Source: Amycolatopsis cihanbeyliensis (lineage in GTDB: Bacteria; Actinomycetota; Actinomycetes; Mycobacteriales; Pseudonocardiaceae). Taken from it: a stretch of DNA of 64,000 nt. The DNA lies in the NCBI RefSeq assembly GCF_006715045.1, contig NZ_VFML01000001.1, positions 2,262,501 through 2,326,500 of the forward strand, read 5' to 3'. The position numbers were made by a program, and so were the translations under genes. The notes beneath the pieces are model-generated. The model was given only the letters and a program-made list of their open reading frames with translations, was not told the origin of the DNA and did no database searches. Shown in pieces: positions 35,166 to 44,542 of this stretch (its first letter is position 1; the number at the start of each line of letters is the position of its first letter).

Positions 35166-36020
35166 TCAGGAGGCGGTGGTGGTCTGCTCGGCCGCGTTCG
35201 CGCCCGCCTGCTCGCCCTCCGCGGGATTCTCGCTGCCGGCCAGCAGGTCCTTCTCCCACTCGGCGAGCGGCTCGTCCGAGGCGACACCCGCTTCCGGCTT
35301 GTCCTGGCCAGCGGCGGCCGAGCCGTTCCGACCGGATCGAGCCATCAGGCCCGCCGCGGCGGCCTCGGCGACGACCTTGGTGAGCAGGGCGGCCGACCGG
35401 ATCGCGTCGTCGTTGCCCGGGATCGGGTAGTCGACCTCGTCCGGGTCGCAGTTGGTGTCCAGGATCGCCACGATCGGGATGTTCAGCTTGCGCGCCTCGC
35501 CGACGGCGATGTGCTCCTTCTTGGTGTCCACGATCCAGACGGCGCTGGGCACCTTGGACATGTCGCGGATCCCGCCGAGGGTCCTCTCCAGCTTGTCCTT
35601 CTCGCGGGTCAGAGTGAGGATCTCGCGCTTGGTCAGGCCCTGGAAGCCGCCGGTCTGCTCCTGGGACTCCAGCTCCTTCAGTCGCTGCAGGCGCTTGTGC
35701 ACGGTCTGGAAGTTGGTGAGCATGCCGCCGAGCCACCGCTGGTTCACGAAGGGCATGCCGACGCGCAACGCCTCGTGCGCGATCGCTTCCTGCGCCTGCT
35801 TCTTGGTGCCGACGAACAGGATGCTGCCGCCGTGCGCGATCGTCTCCTTGATGAACTCGAAGGCGCGATCGATGTAGGACAGCGTCTGCTGCAGGTCGAT
35901 GATGTAGATGCCGTTGCGCTCGGTGAAGATGTAGCGCTTCATCTTCGGGTTCCAGCGCCGGGTCTGGTGCCCGAAGTGCACGCCGGAGTCGAGCAACTGC
36001 TTCATGGTGACGACGGCCAT
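35166..36020 (-). CDS. rpsB: 30S ribosomal protein S2
   Basis: This 284-residue protein starts [31 protein letters not shown] and carries the S2 signatures [28 protein letters not shown], with an actinobacterial acidic, alanine-rich C-terminal extension. The start at 36020 is set by homology; the frame remains open far upstream. It heads the rpsB-tsf operon. Confidence 0.97.
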   Translation of the reverse strand: MAVVTMKQLLDSGVHFGHQTRRWNPKMKRYIFTERNGIYIIDLQQTLSYIDRAFEFIKETIAHGGSILFVGTKKQAQEAIAHEALRVGMPFVNQRWLGGMLTNFQTVHKRLQRLKELESQEQTGGFQGLTKREILTLTREKDKLERTLGGIRDMSKVPSAVWIVDTKKEHIAVGEARKLNIPIVAILDTNCDPDEVDYPIPGNDDAIRSAALLTKVVAEAAAAGLMARSGRNGSAAAGQDKPEAGVASDEPLAEWEKDLLAGSENPAEGEQAGANAAEQTTTAS

Positions 36021-36416
36021 CGCCGGGTCCACCTCTTCTGTCGTGAGCGCGCCGGGCCTGGGCTCGACGCGCGCGGTCGGTTTTGTCGCGGCCGACCGGG
36101 TGGCCGGCCGCCCTGGTGCCGTGCCGCCGTCCGGACCCTTCGGTGCCGACACCGCTGGGACCGCCGGACGCCGTTCGCTCCGCTCGTTGCACTGAGACCT
36201 CGCAGCACGGAAACCGGCGAAACGCACACGTACACGTGGAGTCAGCCCGTGCGAACACAGACTGCGGGCAATAGTGTACGCCGCCCCACCGAAGCGTTCA
36301 GCACCGGCAACACCCGCGCCCCGAGTTGTCCACATCCACCCCCGCGACCCCCGGCTTATCCACAGATCTCCCGGACCCACTGCCGCCCCGCGGCCGTACC
36401 CGCGAGGCTGGATCCC
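36021..36416. promoter_or_regulatory. rpsB / M23-peptidase divergent intergenic region
   Basis: This 396-bp stretch has no convincing gene. On the minus strand TACACT at about 36274-36279 resembles a -10 element for rpsB, leaving a long leader of about 250 bases with several GC-rich hairpin possibilities (CGTCCGG and CCGGACG pairs near 36128-36170). Such a leader could serve S2 autoregulation, which is inferred only. Confidence 0.35.
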
Positions 36417-37151
36417 ATGACCATCGTCGCGATCCACCCCACGTCCTCGCCCCGGCGAGCAGCAGGTCGACACCGGCGTACCGGCCGGCGCCGACCGCCG
36501 TACCGGCTGCTACCGGTCCTGCTCGTGGTCGCGGCGCTCATCCTGTCCTGCGCCGCGGCGGCCACCGGCCGAGCGGGACCCTCGCCCCCACCGGGCTCCT
36601 CCGATGCGCCCGTGTCCTCCGCTCCGGTGGCACCGGCCGACCTGGTCGCGCACTCCGGCTCGCCCACGGCCGCCGGTGCGGCCCCGCGACCCCGCCCCGG
36701 CTCCTTGCCGAGCCCGCGCGGCCGGCTGGAGCCCCGGTTCGGCTGGCCGCTCGAGCCCGCGCCGCCGCCGCTGGTCAGGCCGTTCGAGCCGCCCGCGCAT
36801 CCCTACGGGCCGGGCCACCGGGGCGTGGACCTCGGCGCCGAGCCCGGGCAGCGGGTGCTCGCCGTCGAGCAGGGGTTCGTGGTGTTCGCCGGCCCGGTCG
36901 CCGGCCGCGGGGTCGTGTCCATCGACCACGACGGCGGGCTGCGCAGCACCTACGAGCCGCTCGAGCCCACGGTGTCGGCAGGCGATCAGGTGTACGCCGG
37001 TCAGGCGATCGGCACGGTGACGGCGGGGCACCCGGAGTGCACCATGACGGCCTGCCTGCACTGGGGTGTCCGCCGGGGCGCGGAGTACCTCAACCCCGTG
37101 TACCTGGTCGAACCGGCCGGAGCGCTCCGGCTGAAACCCTGGGCCGGGTGA
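36417..37151 (+). CDS. M23-family (LytM) peptidoglycan endopeptidase, membrane-anchored or secreted
   Basis: This 244-residue protein has a basic N-terminus, a hydrophobic segment at about residues 30-50 and a proline-rich linker. The M23 domain from about residue 120 carries the zinc ligands H-x3-D in GHRGVDLG and HWG in CLHWGVRRG. It probably cuts peptidoglycan cross-links outside the cell or controls amidases. It is divergent from rpsB. The frame is open upstream on the same strand, but that part is antisense to rpsB. Confidence 0.9.
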   Translation: MTIVAIHPTSSPRRAAGRHRRTGRRRPPYRLLPVLLVVAALILSCAAAATGRAGPSPPPGSSDAPVSSAPVAPADLVAHSGSPTAAGAAPRPRPGSLPSPRGRLEPRFGWPLEPAPPPLVRPFEPPAHPYGPGHRGVDLGAEPGQRVLAVEQGFVVFAGPVAGRGVVSIDHDGGLRSTYEPLEPTVSAGDQVYAGQAIGTVTAGHPECTMTACLHWGVRRGAEYLNPVYLVEPAGALRLKPWAG

Positions 37152-37190
37152 TCGGGATGCCACGTCCGACCGGCTCGGTGCCCCCGATGC

Positions 37191-38150
37191 TCAGACGCTG
37201 GTCTGCTCCATCAGCTTGGCCCGCAACCGCAGTACCGCGCGGGTGTGCAGCTGGCTCACCCGCGACTCGGTCACCCCGAGCACCTTGCCGATCTCCGCCA
37301 GGGTCAGGCTTTCGAAGTAGTAGAGGCTGACCACGATCCGGTCCCGCTCGGTGAGCTGCGCGATCGCCTCGGCGAGCTGCCGCCGGTTGTCCTGGTCGAC
37401 CAGCACCGCGACCGGGTCCACCGCGTCGTCGTCCGGCAGCATGTCGACCACCGACGCGCAGTCCCTGCCCGCCGTGACCAGGTCCTCCAGCGCGACCACG
37501 CTGGTCAGTTGCAGCTGGCCGTAGAGGTCCCGCAGGTCGGAGACGGAGATCTCCAGCTCGGTGGCGAGCTCGGCGTCGGTGGGCGTGCGGTGCAGCCGCC
37601 CCCCGAGCCGTTCCAGCGCGCGCTCGGCTTCGCGGATCCGGCTGCGCACGGCACGCGGCACCCAGTCCTGGGAACGAAGATCGTCCAGGATGGCGCCGCG
37701 GATACGCTGCATGGCGTAGGTCTCGAAACGCAACCCGCGGTCGGGGTCGAACTTCTCGATCGCGTCGACGAGGCCGAAGATGCCGGACTGGATCAGGTCG
37801 CCGACATCGACATGGGTCGGCAGCCCGGTGCCGACCCGCCCCGCCACGTACTTGACGAGCGGAGCGTAGTGCAGCACCAGCCGGTCCCTGATGCGCTGCT
37901 GCGGGGAGTGGGCGAACTGCTGCCACAGTGCTTGGATGCCCGCCTCGACCTCGCTACCGCCGCTGTTGCCGGAAGTGCCGTCGATGACATCGCTGTCAGC
38001 CGGCTTGTCCTGCCCACTGTCCGGTGCGGAGCGCGTGGGCACGGGCTGATCGCCGGTGCTCGGCTCGGTCGTGTCCGGGCGCGACGAGGACGCTGCGGGG
38101 CTCGCCAAAGTGCCCCCCAGGTCATCGGGCGCGGGGGTGGGTCCGGTCAT
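37191..38150 (-). CDS. whiG: RNA polymerase sigma factor WhiG (FliA-like)
   Basis: This 319-residue protein has a long disordered, proline- and serine-rich N-terminus of about 65 residues. Region 2 (LVKYVAGRVGTGLPTHVDVGDLIQSGIFGLVDAIEKFD), region 3 and region 4 (LTLAEIGKVLGVTESRVSQLHTRAVLRLR) follow. WhiG commits aerial hyphae of mycelial actinomycetes to sporulation and is held by the c-di-GMP-dependent anti-sigma RsiG. Its start lies inside the xerC 3' end (29-bp overlap). Confidence 0.93.
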   Translation of the reverse strand: MTGPTPAPDDLGGTLASPAASSSRPDTTEPSTGDQPVPTRSAPDSGQDKPADSDVIDGTSGNSGGSEVEAGIQALWQQFAHSPQQRIRDRLVLHYAPLVKYVAGRVGTGLPTHVDVGDLIQSGIFGLVDAIEKFDPDRGLRFETYAMQRIRGAILDDLRSQDWVPRAVRSRIREAERALERLGGRLHRTPTDAELATELEISVSDLRDLYGQLQLTSVVALEDLVTAGRDCASVVDMLPDDDAVDPVAVLVDQDNRRQLAEAIAQLTERDRIVVSLYYFESLTLAEIGKVLGVTESRVSQLHTRAVLRLRAKLMEQTSV

Positions 38151-39117
38151 GGATCGCCTTCAGCCGCTCGACGGTCACGTGAGTGTAGAGCTGCGTGGTG
38201 GCAAGCGTAGCGTGACCGAGTAGTTCCTGAACGCTGCGAAGGTCAGCACCGCCTTCGAGCAGGTGTGTCGCCGCGGAATGCCGCAGCCCGTGTGGTCCGG
38301 TCACCGCGCTGCCCGGGACCGTCTCGGCCGCGTCGCGTACCAGCCGACGTACGGTACGCGGATCGAGCCTGCGCCCACGCACCCCGAGAAACAGTGCGCT
38401 GACCTCGTCCCGCACCAGTTCCGGCCTGCCCTGTTCGACCCAGGCCCGCACCGCACGTTCGGCGGGCACGCCGAACGGCACGACCCGTTCCTTGTCCCCC
38501 TTGCCGATCACCCGGATCACTCGGCGGTCGAACTCCACCTCGTCGAGGTCCAGGCCGCAGAGCTCGGACACCCGCACCCCGGTCGCGTACAGCAACTCGA
38601 GCACCGCGTGATCGCGCAGCGCTACCGGGTCGCGTTCCGCCGCGCCGGTGCCGGAATGCCGCATCAGTTCGGTGGCCTGCTCCGGCCGCAGCACCCCGGG
38701 CAGGGTTCGTCGCGGTCGCGGCGCGGCCAGCCGCGCACCGGGATCGGTGTCCAGGAAACCCTGCCGCTGCACCCATGCCGTGAACGTGCGCACCGCCGCC
38801 GCCCTGCGGGACAAGGTCGTCCGGCTGTGCCCAGAGGCACGCTGCCCGGCCAACCATGCGCGAAGGACACCGATGTCCAGCCCGTCCAGCGCGGCGGCAT
38901 CCGGCGCGGCACACGCACCATCGGCCGCGCCGTCAACGCCGTGCAGAAACCCGAGCAGGGACACCACGTCGCCCGCGTAGGCGCGGACGGTGTGCTCGGA
39001 GAGGTTTCGCTCCAGCTTCAGGTGCCGCTCGTACTCCTCGACAAGGTCGGTGGCGGCCCGCGGCAGGCGTTCGCGGATCCGCGACAGGTCGACGCGGCGT
39101 GGTTGCGAGGGCGGCAT
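38122..39117 (-). CDS. xerC: Tyrosine recombinase XerC
   Basis: This 331-residue recombinase resolves chromosome dimers at dif with XerD. The catalytic set is visible: Arg in YATGVRVSELCG, then HGLRHSAATHLLEGG (H-x-x-R), a His in LLGHATLATTQ and the nucleophilic Tyr in LYTHV. The N-terminal SAM-like domain is complete. Its position next to whiG, dprA and rpsB is the conserved actinobacterial context, so it is XerC and not a mobile-element integrase. Confidence 0.94.
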   Translation of the reverse strand: MPPSQPRRVDLSRIRERLPRAATDLVEEYERHLKLERNLSEHTVRAYAGDVVSLLGFLHGVDGAADGACAAPDAAALDGLDIGVLRAWLAGQRASGHSRTTLSRRAAAVRTFTAWVQRQGFLDTDPGARLAAPRPRRTLPGVLRPEQATELMRHSGTGAAERDPVALRDHAVLELLYATGVRVSELCGLDLDEVEFDRRVIRVIGKGDKERVVPFGVPAERAVRAWVEQGRPELVRDEVSALFLGVRGRRLDPRTVRRLVRDAAETVPGSAVTGPHGLRHSAATHLLEGGADLRSVQELLGHATLATTQLYTHVTVERLKAIHDRTHPRAR

Positions 39118-39435
39118 GTGCGCTGACGCTGCGCTAAACCTGCGCTCCGGTCAAGCATCGCCACGCGACTCCGACCAGGTGGTTGCGTACCGCCCAGCGG
39201 GCCAGGCTCTCGGCAGCACATCGGACCCGCCCGATGACTGATCGCTTGTTCACGAGCGTGGACGTGGCCACCGGCAGGCGGGATGGGCGAGCGGCCGAGG
39301 CCCGTGCGACGGCCACGACCTCGGCCACCGAATCCGGCGCCGCCTGCCGACGTCACCTCGCGGTAGTCGCCCAGGCCTGGGACGGCGGGCATCGACGAAC
39401 CGCGCCGGAGCCGTGCTCCGCGACGAGCGGCGTCG
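39118..39435. other. 318-bp stretch without a recognisable gene
   Basis: Short ORFs exist on both strands but show no protein-like composition or family pattern. It lies between xerC and the decayed nitrilase and probably consists of eroded sequence plus the xerC promoter. Confidence 0.5.
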
Positions 39436-40368
39436 TCACAGGGCCGTCCGATCCGTCGAGCGAGGGTCGTGCACGGCGGTGCCGCTGTGGAGAATCCCCG
39501 CCATGGCCCGGTCACGCCACGGTCCGGTCGAGTCGTAGAGGTCCTCGGCGGTGTCCGCGGTGGAGATCAGCACCCCGGCGGTGTTCCGCCGCGACCTTCC
39601 CAGGGTGACTCCGTCCGCCGGATGAAGAACGTCGGCCACAGGCTCTCGCGGGCTGACGAGTTCGGGCAACTGATCCACATGTGGTTGCGGGCAGCGGCGG
39701 CTGCCATCACCGCAGGTATGGTGACACCGGGGTAGGTGAAGGTCGGCGCCCGGTTGAAAGGCTCGAACTCGGAACCCATGGCAGCACTGATCATCTCGAC
39801 ACGCTCCGGGGACACATTCGCGACGTGGAACGAGTGGAACATCAGCCGCACACCGCTTTCGCGTACTCGCGGTACAGCTCAGGGAAACGGTAGTCGTAGC
39901 AGATCAGAGCACCGCGGCGAAGGCCGTTGAGATCCCATGTGCTGAGGTGGTCTCCGGGGCTGTAGTGCGCGAAGTCGCCGACACACTCATCCTGCTTGCC
40001 GCCACAGAAACGCTTGTCGTAACGCTCGACGAGGCAGCCGGCTTCGTCGATGACATACAGGCTGTGATGAGGCTTGTTCCCCGCGCCAAGCTCATGCGCC
40101 GAGCCGAGGACCACCCAGATCCGCGATTCGCGAGCCACCTCGAGGACACGGCGAGTGGCCGAGCGCAGACCGGCCCAGTCGAATTCCGCGAAGCTGTCGA
40201 AATCGACTCCGGCGTATCCCAATAACGCTCCTTCCGGGAAGTGAACGACATCCGCGTCCCGATCCTTGGCCACCCGCACCTGACGAGCGACATAGCCGAG
40301 GTTGCGCCGGATATCCGCGCTGACCGGAATTGGCAGGTAGCCACCCTGACGACCGTCATGCCACCCAT
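39436..40368 (-). pseudogene. Carbon-nitrogen hydrolase (nitrilase superfamily), three frameshifts
   Basis: Continuous nitrilase homology is spread over three frames. MTVVRVATCQF starts at 40359, then ADVVHFPEGALLGY with the catalytic Glu, KRFCGGKQDE with the Lys, and GALICYDYRFPELYREYA with the Cys. It then runs into FHSFHVANVSPE, and finally VLISTADTAEDLYDSTGPWRDRAM. One base is missing near 40328, two are added near 39854 and one is missing near 39622. Three independent indels indicate true decay. The intact protein would have been about 310 residues. Confidence 0.85.
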
Positions 40369-40607
40369 GATCCGCAGGTAGCCTCCGGTGAGGAACGGGA
40401 AATCACCTCGAGCGGAGGATTCGGCTCCGCCGACCGCGCCCGCTGTGCCGGTGCGGGGCGTGCCCCGGAGGAGCTCGTGGGATGGGCGACCGCTCGAGCG
40501 CGGGCGACACAGACGTTCCCGCTCCCCGGCGAGGTCGCCACGTGGACGGCCGTGCCGCGCACCGACGGTACGGGAATCGCCGAACCGGATACATATGCAG
40601 CCAACAC

Positions 40608-40775
40608 GCGGACATGAGCAGCAAACCCGCGGACATGAGCAGCAAACCCGCGGACGTGGACAGCAAACCCGCGGACATGAGCAGCAAACCCGCGGACGTG
40701 GACGGCCAACTCGCGGACATGAGCAGCAAACCCGCGGACGTGGACGGCCAACTCGCGGACGTGGACGGCAAACTC
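40608..40775. repeat. 21-bp tandem repeat array, eight units
   Basis: Eight head-to-tail units run without spacers. They come as two sequence types, GCGGACATGAGCAGCAAACC(C) and GCGGACGTGGACGGCCAACT(C), plus mixtures. Because 21 is a multiple of three, both strands stay open: one reads ADMSSKP/ADVDGQL, the other FAAHVRG/LAVHVRE. No confident gene is assigned to the surrounding 40369-40914, which is otherwise featureless. Confidence 0.9.
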
Positions 40776-40914
40776 GCGCGTCGCCGGGCGGCGCGGGTCC
40801 GCGAGCGGCCAGCGCACCGGCCGCCGGTCATCGGTCTCGGCACGGCGGGCAGGCTTCGGGCGCTGCTCGGATGGGGTGCGGGCGGCCCGGGACGTCCTGG
40901 GTGGCGGGGCGGGG

Positions 40915-42084
40915 TCATGGTGCGCGCCCCGCTTCTCGGGCGCGGCGCCAGCCGCTCTCGCAGCGCGCACTCAGGCCGTCCAGCTCCAACGCGGGCAGGA
41001 TGGCCCGGACACGTGCCACCGGCACGCCGGACTCGGTGGCGATGCGCTCGGGGGACTTGCCCTTGCGGGTGCCGAGGGTCTCGTGCACCCGCAGCGCCTG
41101 GGGACCGAGCCCGTCGGTCGACCGGCGCGGGTGGTCGACCTCCGGCCGCAGGTCGGTGCCGATGCTGCCGACCGTGTCCAGCACGTCGGCCACCGAGGCG
41201 ACCAGGGTCGCCTCCCCGCCGCGGATCAGCTGGTGGCAACCGACCGAGGTCGCGGAACCCACCGGACCGGGTACCGCCATCACCACCTTGCCGAGCGCGC
41301 CGGCGGTGGCCGCGGTGTTCCTGGCGCCACTACGCGCGCCCGCCTCGACCACCACGCTGCCCGCGGTCAACGCCGCGATCAGCCGGTTACGGACCAGGAA
41401 GCGGTGCCGCGCGGGTGGGGTACCCGGCGGGTACTCGCTGAGCACCAGCCCGTGCTCGGCGATGCGGTTACACAGGCCGATGTGGCCGGCGGGGTAGCCG
41501 GCGTCCAGTGCGCATCCGAGTACCGCCACGGTCGCCCCGCCTCCGGCCAGCGCGCCGCGATGGGCCGCGCCGTCCACGCCGTAGGCCGCTCCGGAGAACA
41601 CCGTCATGCCGCGCTCGGCCAGTCCGTAGCCGAACTCGGCGCTGGTGTGCTCCCCGTATCCGGTGGCGGCACGGGCCCCGACAACCGCGACCGCCCGATC
41701 GGTCACCCGGTCCAGCGTGGCGTTGCCGCGCGCCCACAGGGCCAGCGGCGTGGCCACGTCCCGCACCCCGCGCCCGGTCGCCACCTCGAGGCACAGCAAC
41801 GGCCACGCGGGCCACTCCTCGTCCTCCGGGATGATCAGCCGGGCCCCGGCCCGGGCGGCCGCGGCGAGGTCCTCGGCCGCCAGCACCAGCTCCCGGCGGG
41901 CGGAGGTCTCCCGCGCCACGGCCTCCGGCACCCGCTGCTCGCGCACCCGCTCCGCGGCTGCCACCGGCCCGTGCTCGGCGACGAACGCGGCCAGCGCGGG
42001 AGCGGGCGGTTCGGCGACCCGGAGTAGGTAAGCCCTGGCGCACCGCGGGCTGTCCGGCCGGTCCGCGTCGTATCCGGGTCTCAC
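40915..42084 (-). CDS. dprA: DNA processing protein DprA (Smf)
   Basis: This 389-residue protein has the Rossmann-like DprA core (VAVVGARAATGYGEHTSAEFGYGLAERGMTVFSGAAYGVDGAAHRGAL, then FLVRNRLIAALTAGSVVVEAGARSGARNTAATA) and a C-terminal winged helix. It loads RecA on incoming single-stranded DNA in transformable bacteria; in most actinobacteria its role is unknown. The GTG at 42084 overlaps the comM stop (GTGA). The frame is open upstream but antisense-like in content. Confidence 0.93.
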   Translation of the reverse strand: MRPGYDADRPDSPRCARAYLLRVAEPPAPALAAFVAEHGPVAAAERVREQRVPEAVARETSARRELVLAAEDLAAAARAGARLIIPEDEEWPAWPLLCLEVATGRGVRDVATPLALWARGNATLDRVTDRAVAVVGARAATGYGEHTSAEFGYGLAERGMTVFSGAAYGVDGAAHRGALAGGGATVAVLGCALDAGYPAGHIGLCNRIAEHGLVLSEYPPGTPPARHRFLVRNRLIAALTAGSVVVEAGARSGARNTAATAGALGKVVMAVPGPVGSATSVGCHQLIRGGEATLVASVADVLDTVGSIGTDLRPEVDHPRRSTDGLGPQALRVHETLGTRKGKSPERIATESGVPVARVRAILPALELDGLSARCESGWRRAREAGRAP

Positions 42085-43592
42085 GCCGCCCTCCGATCGC
42101 GGAACTCCAGTGCGCTCGCCACGTGATCGGCGTCCGGCCGCTCGGTGCCGGCCAGGTCGCTGAGCGTCCAGGCGATGCGCAGGCAGCGGTCGGCTCCCCG
42201 GGCGGTGACCGAGCCCCGGCGCAACCCGGTGTCCAGCAGCGCCGTCGCGCTCGCGGGCAGGGCGTACTCGCGGCGCAGCACGGGCCCGGGAACCTCGGCG
42301 TTGGTCCGCCACCCGTGGTCCGACCAGCGCAGCGCGGCGCGCTCCCTGGCCCGCAGCACCCGGGCACGCACCTGCTCGGTCGGTTCCGGCTCGCCGCATT
42401 CCCGCCCGTTCATCGCCGTGATGGGCCGCATCCGCACCCGTAGGTCCACCCGGTCCAGCAGCGGCCCGGACAGCCGACCGAGGTAACGCCTGCGGGCCGA
42501 GGGCGAGCAGCTACAGTCCGCCTCCCGCGGCGGCGCGCAGGGACACGGGTTGGTCGCCAGCACCAACTGGAAGCGCGCGGGGAAGGACACCGAGCCCCGC
42601 TGCCGGGAGATCCGCACCTCACCGTCCTCCACGGCGGTGCGCAGGCTGTCCAGCAGCTTCGGCCCGAACTCGCAGGCCTCGTCGAGGAACAGCACGCCGA
42701 GATGGGCCTGGCTGATCGCGCCGGGGGACGCCAGGCCGCTGCCGCCGCCGACCAGTGCCGCCGGTGTGATCGAGTGGTGCGGCGCCACGAAGGGCGGTAC
42801 CCGCACCAGCGGGGACGAGGGCGACAGCGAGCCGTGCACCGAATGCACCGCCGTGACCTCCAGCGAGTCCTCCCCGGCCAGCCGGGGCAACAGGCCGGGC
42901 AGCCTGCGGGCCAGCATCGTCTTACCGACCCCTGGTGGCCCGCTGAGCAGCAGGTGGTGGCCGCCCGCCGCGGCGACCTCCAGCGCCCACCTGGCTTCCG
43001 GCTGGCCGAGGACATCGACCAGGTCGGGCACCCCGGCGGCCACATCCTCCGCAGGCGGCTCGGCGGTGAGGAGTTCCTGCTCGCCACGCAGCCAGCCGAG
43101 CACCTCCGCCAGCCGGGCGGCACCACCGACCCGCACGCCGTCCACCAGCACCGCCTCGAACAGTGACTCGGCGGGTACCACGGCCCTGGTCAGCCCCGCC
43201 CTGCGCGCGGCGAGCAGGGCGGGCAGCACGCCGCGCACCGGCCGGATCCGGCCGTCCAGCGCGAGTTCGCCGAGCAGCACGGTGCCCGGCAGCCTGGTCG
43301 CCGGTACCTTGCCCGCGGCCGCCAGCACCGCGACCGCGATACCGAGGTCGTAGCCCGAGCCCACTTTCGGCAGGTTCGCCGGGGACAGTCCGAGGGTGAC
43401 CGGCTGATCCGGCCAGCCGCCCACGGTGTTACGAACGGCGGCACGCACCCGTTCCTTCGCCTCGCGTAGCCCCGGATCCGGCAGTCCGACCAGGGTCGTC
43501 CTCGGCAGGCCCGCACCGATATCGGCCTCGATCTCCACCGGCCGGCCGTCGATCCCGAGCAGCCCGATGGCCCACGCTCGCGCCAGTGCCAT
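42081..43592 (-). CDS. comM: YifB/ComM-family AAA+ ATPase (Mg-chelatase-like)
   Basis: This 503-residue protein has an N-terminal Lon-like domain (IEADIGAGLPRTTLVGLPD, LSPANLPKVGSGYDLGIAVAVLAA), a Walker A GPPGVGKT, a Walker B LGVLFLDEACEF and NPCPC. ComM is a branch-migration helicase for recombining transformed DNA. It is coupled to yraN upstream (TGATG) and dprA downstream, a conserved trio. Confidence 0.94.
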   Translation of the reverse strand: MALARAWAIGLLGIDGRPVEIEADIGAGLPRTTLVGLPDPGLREAKERVRAAVRNTVGGWPDQPVTLGLSPANLPKVGSGYDLGIAVAVLAAAGKVPATRLPGTVLLGELALDGRIRPVRGVLPALLAARRAGLTRAVVPAESLFEAVLVDGVRVGGAARLAEVLGWLRGEQELLTAEPPAEDVAAGVPDLVDVLGQPEARWALEVAAAGGHHLLLSGPPGVGKTMLARRLPGLLPRLAGEDSLEVTAVHSVHGSLSPSSPLVRVPPFVAPHHSITPAALVGGGSGLASPGAISQAHLGVLFLDEACEFGPKLLDSLRTAVEDGEVRISRQRGSVSFPARFQLVLATNPCPCAPPREADCSCSPSARRRYLGRLSGPLLDRVDLRVRMRPITAMNGRECGEPEPTEQVRARVLRARERAALRWSDHGWRTNAEVPGPVLRREYALPASATALLDTGLRRGSVTARGADRCLRIAWTLSDLAGTERPDADHVASALEFRDRRAA

Positions 43593-43960
43593 CAGAACGC
43601 CCCCTCGATATGCCGCAGGCGCGGTCGCGTTCCCCGTGCCGATTCAATCGAGATCACGTCGAAGCGCAGCCGGCACCAGCCGAGCCCCTGCGCGCGCAGC
43701 CACAACCGGGCGAGCCGCCGGATCCGCCTGCTCTTGGTCCAGGTGACCGACGCCTCCGGAGGCCCGAAGCCCCGGCCGGAGCGGGTCTTGACCTCGCAGA
43801 CGACCACGATTCGGCCGTCCGTGGCGAGCAAGTCCAGCTCACCCTCCCGGCAGCTCCAGTTCCGCCCCAGCACCGACAACCCGAGGCCGCGTAGGTGGGC
43901 GGCGGCCATCCGCTCGCCCCAGCGGCCGAGTTCACGTGGCGAGGGGCGCCGCAGCGCCAT
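43592..43960 (-). CDS. yraN: YraN family (UPF0102) nuclease-fold protein
   Basis: This 122-residue protein has the nuclease-like core GELDLLATDGRIVVVCEVKTRSG (E-x-D...E-x-K) and LGRWGERMAAAHLRGLGL at the N-terminus. Function is unknown; it is linked to DNA uptake genes. The ATG at 43960 is set by homology, as the open frame runs about 37 codons further. It overlaps the comM start by one base. Confidence 0.9.
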   Translation of the reverse strand: MALRRPSPRELGRWGERMAAAHLRGLGLSVLGRNWSCREGELDLLATDGRIVVVCEVKTRSGRGFGPPEASVTWTKSRRIRRLARLWLRAQGLGWCRLRFDVISIESARGTRPRLRHIEGAF

Positions 43961-44218
43961 ATCCGTTCGTGCCGCCGTCCCCAACACGGTCCACCCCCAG
44001 TTCCGACTCCCACGGTTACGTCCTTTCGACGCTGCCAGGGCGGTCGGTGCGGGCACCAGCGCCGGACTCACCGGCTGTGGACAACACGGGTGATGTGGAT
44101 AGTCCCTGGCCCGGAACGGTCAGGGCAGGCGTGATCGTCGGTGGCTCGTGCTAAGGGCGCGCGGCGGTGAGCGGCCATGGCGTGCTGTCGGCACGCGCCG
44201 CGTTCGCCTGGTCGACTG

Positions 44219-44542
44219 TCAGCCGGAGAACGGCCCGTCCTCGGGTAATCGCAGGTCCGGTTTGTCCAGCTCCTCCACGTTGACGTCCTTGAAGGTGATC
44301 ACTCGGACATGCTTCACGAACCGGGCGGGCCGGTACATGTCCCACACCCAGGCGTCGGACATGCGTACCTCGAAGTAGACCTCGCCGCCCCCGTCCCGCA
44401 CCTGCACGTCCACGGCGTTGGCCAGGTAGAACCGCCGCTCGGTCTCCACGACGTACGAGAACTGGCTCACGATGTCGCGGTACTCGCGGTACAGCGACAG
44501 CTCCATCTCGGTCTCGTACTTCTCGAGATCCTCTGCGCTCAT
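44219..44542 (-). CDS. DUF2469 family protein
   Basis: This 107-residue protein starts [24 protein letters not shown] and contains [12 protein letters not shown] and [29 protein letters not shown]. It matches the actinobacterial DUF2469 family (Rv2901c-like), always beside rnhB and of unknown function. The start overlaps the rnhB stop by ATGA. The 147 bp downstream (44072-44218) hold nothing clear. Confidence 0.93.
   Translation of the reverse strand: MSAEDLEKYETEMELSLYREYRDIVSQFSYVVETERRFYLANAVDVQVRDGGGEVYFEVRMSDAWVWDMYRPARFVKHVRVITFKDVNVEELDKPDLRLPEDGPFSG

Noticed and set aside
35118..36416. N-terminal extension of the M23 peptidase
   Set aside because: The in-frame stretch is antisense to rpsB and tsf and lacks a signal or domain. 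The ATG at 36417 gives a normal membrane-anchored peptidase.
38122..39117. Mobile-element integrase
   Set aside because: The tyrosine recombinase sits in the conserved dprA-xerC-whiG-rpsB context and has XerC features, so it is the housekeeping enzyme.
39118..39435. Short ORFs after xerC
   Set aside because: Composition is not protein-like and no family pattern was seen on either strand.
40608..40775. CRISPR array
   Set aside because: The 21-bp units are directly adjacent, with no unique spacers, and no cas gene is nearby. It is a tandem repeat.
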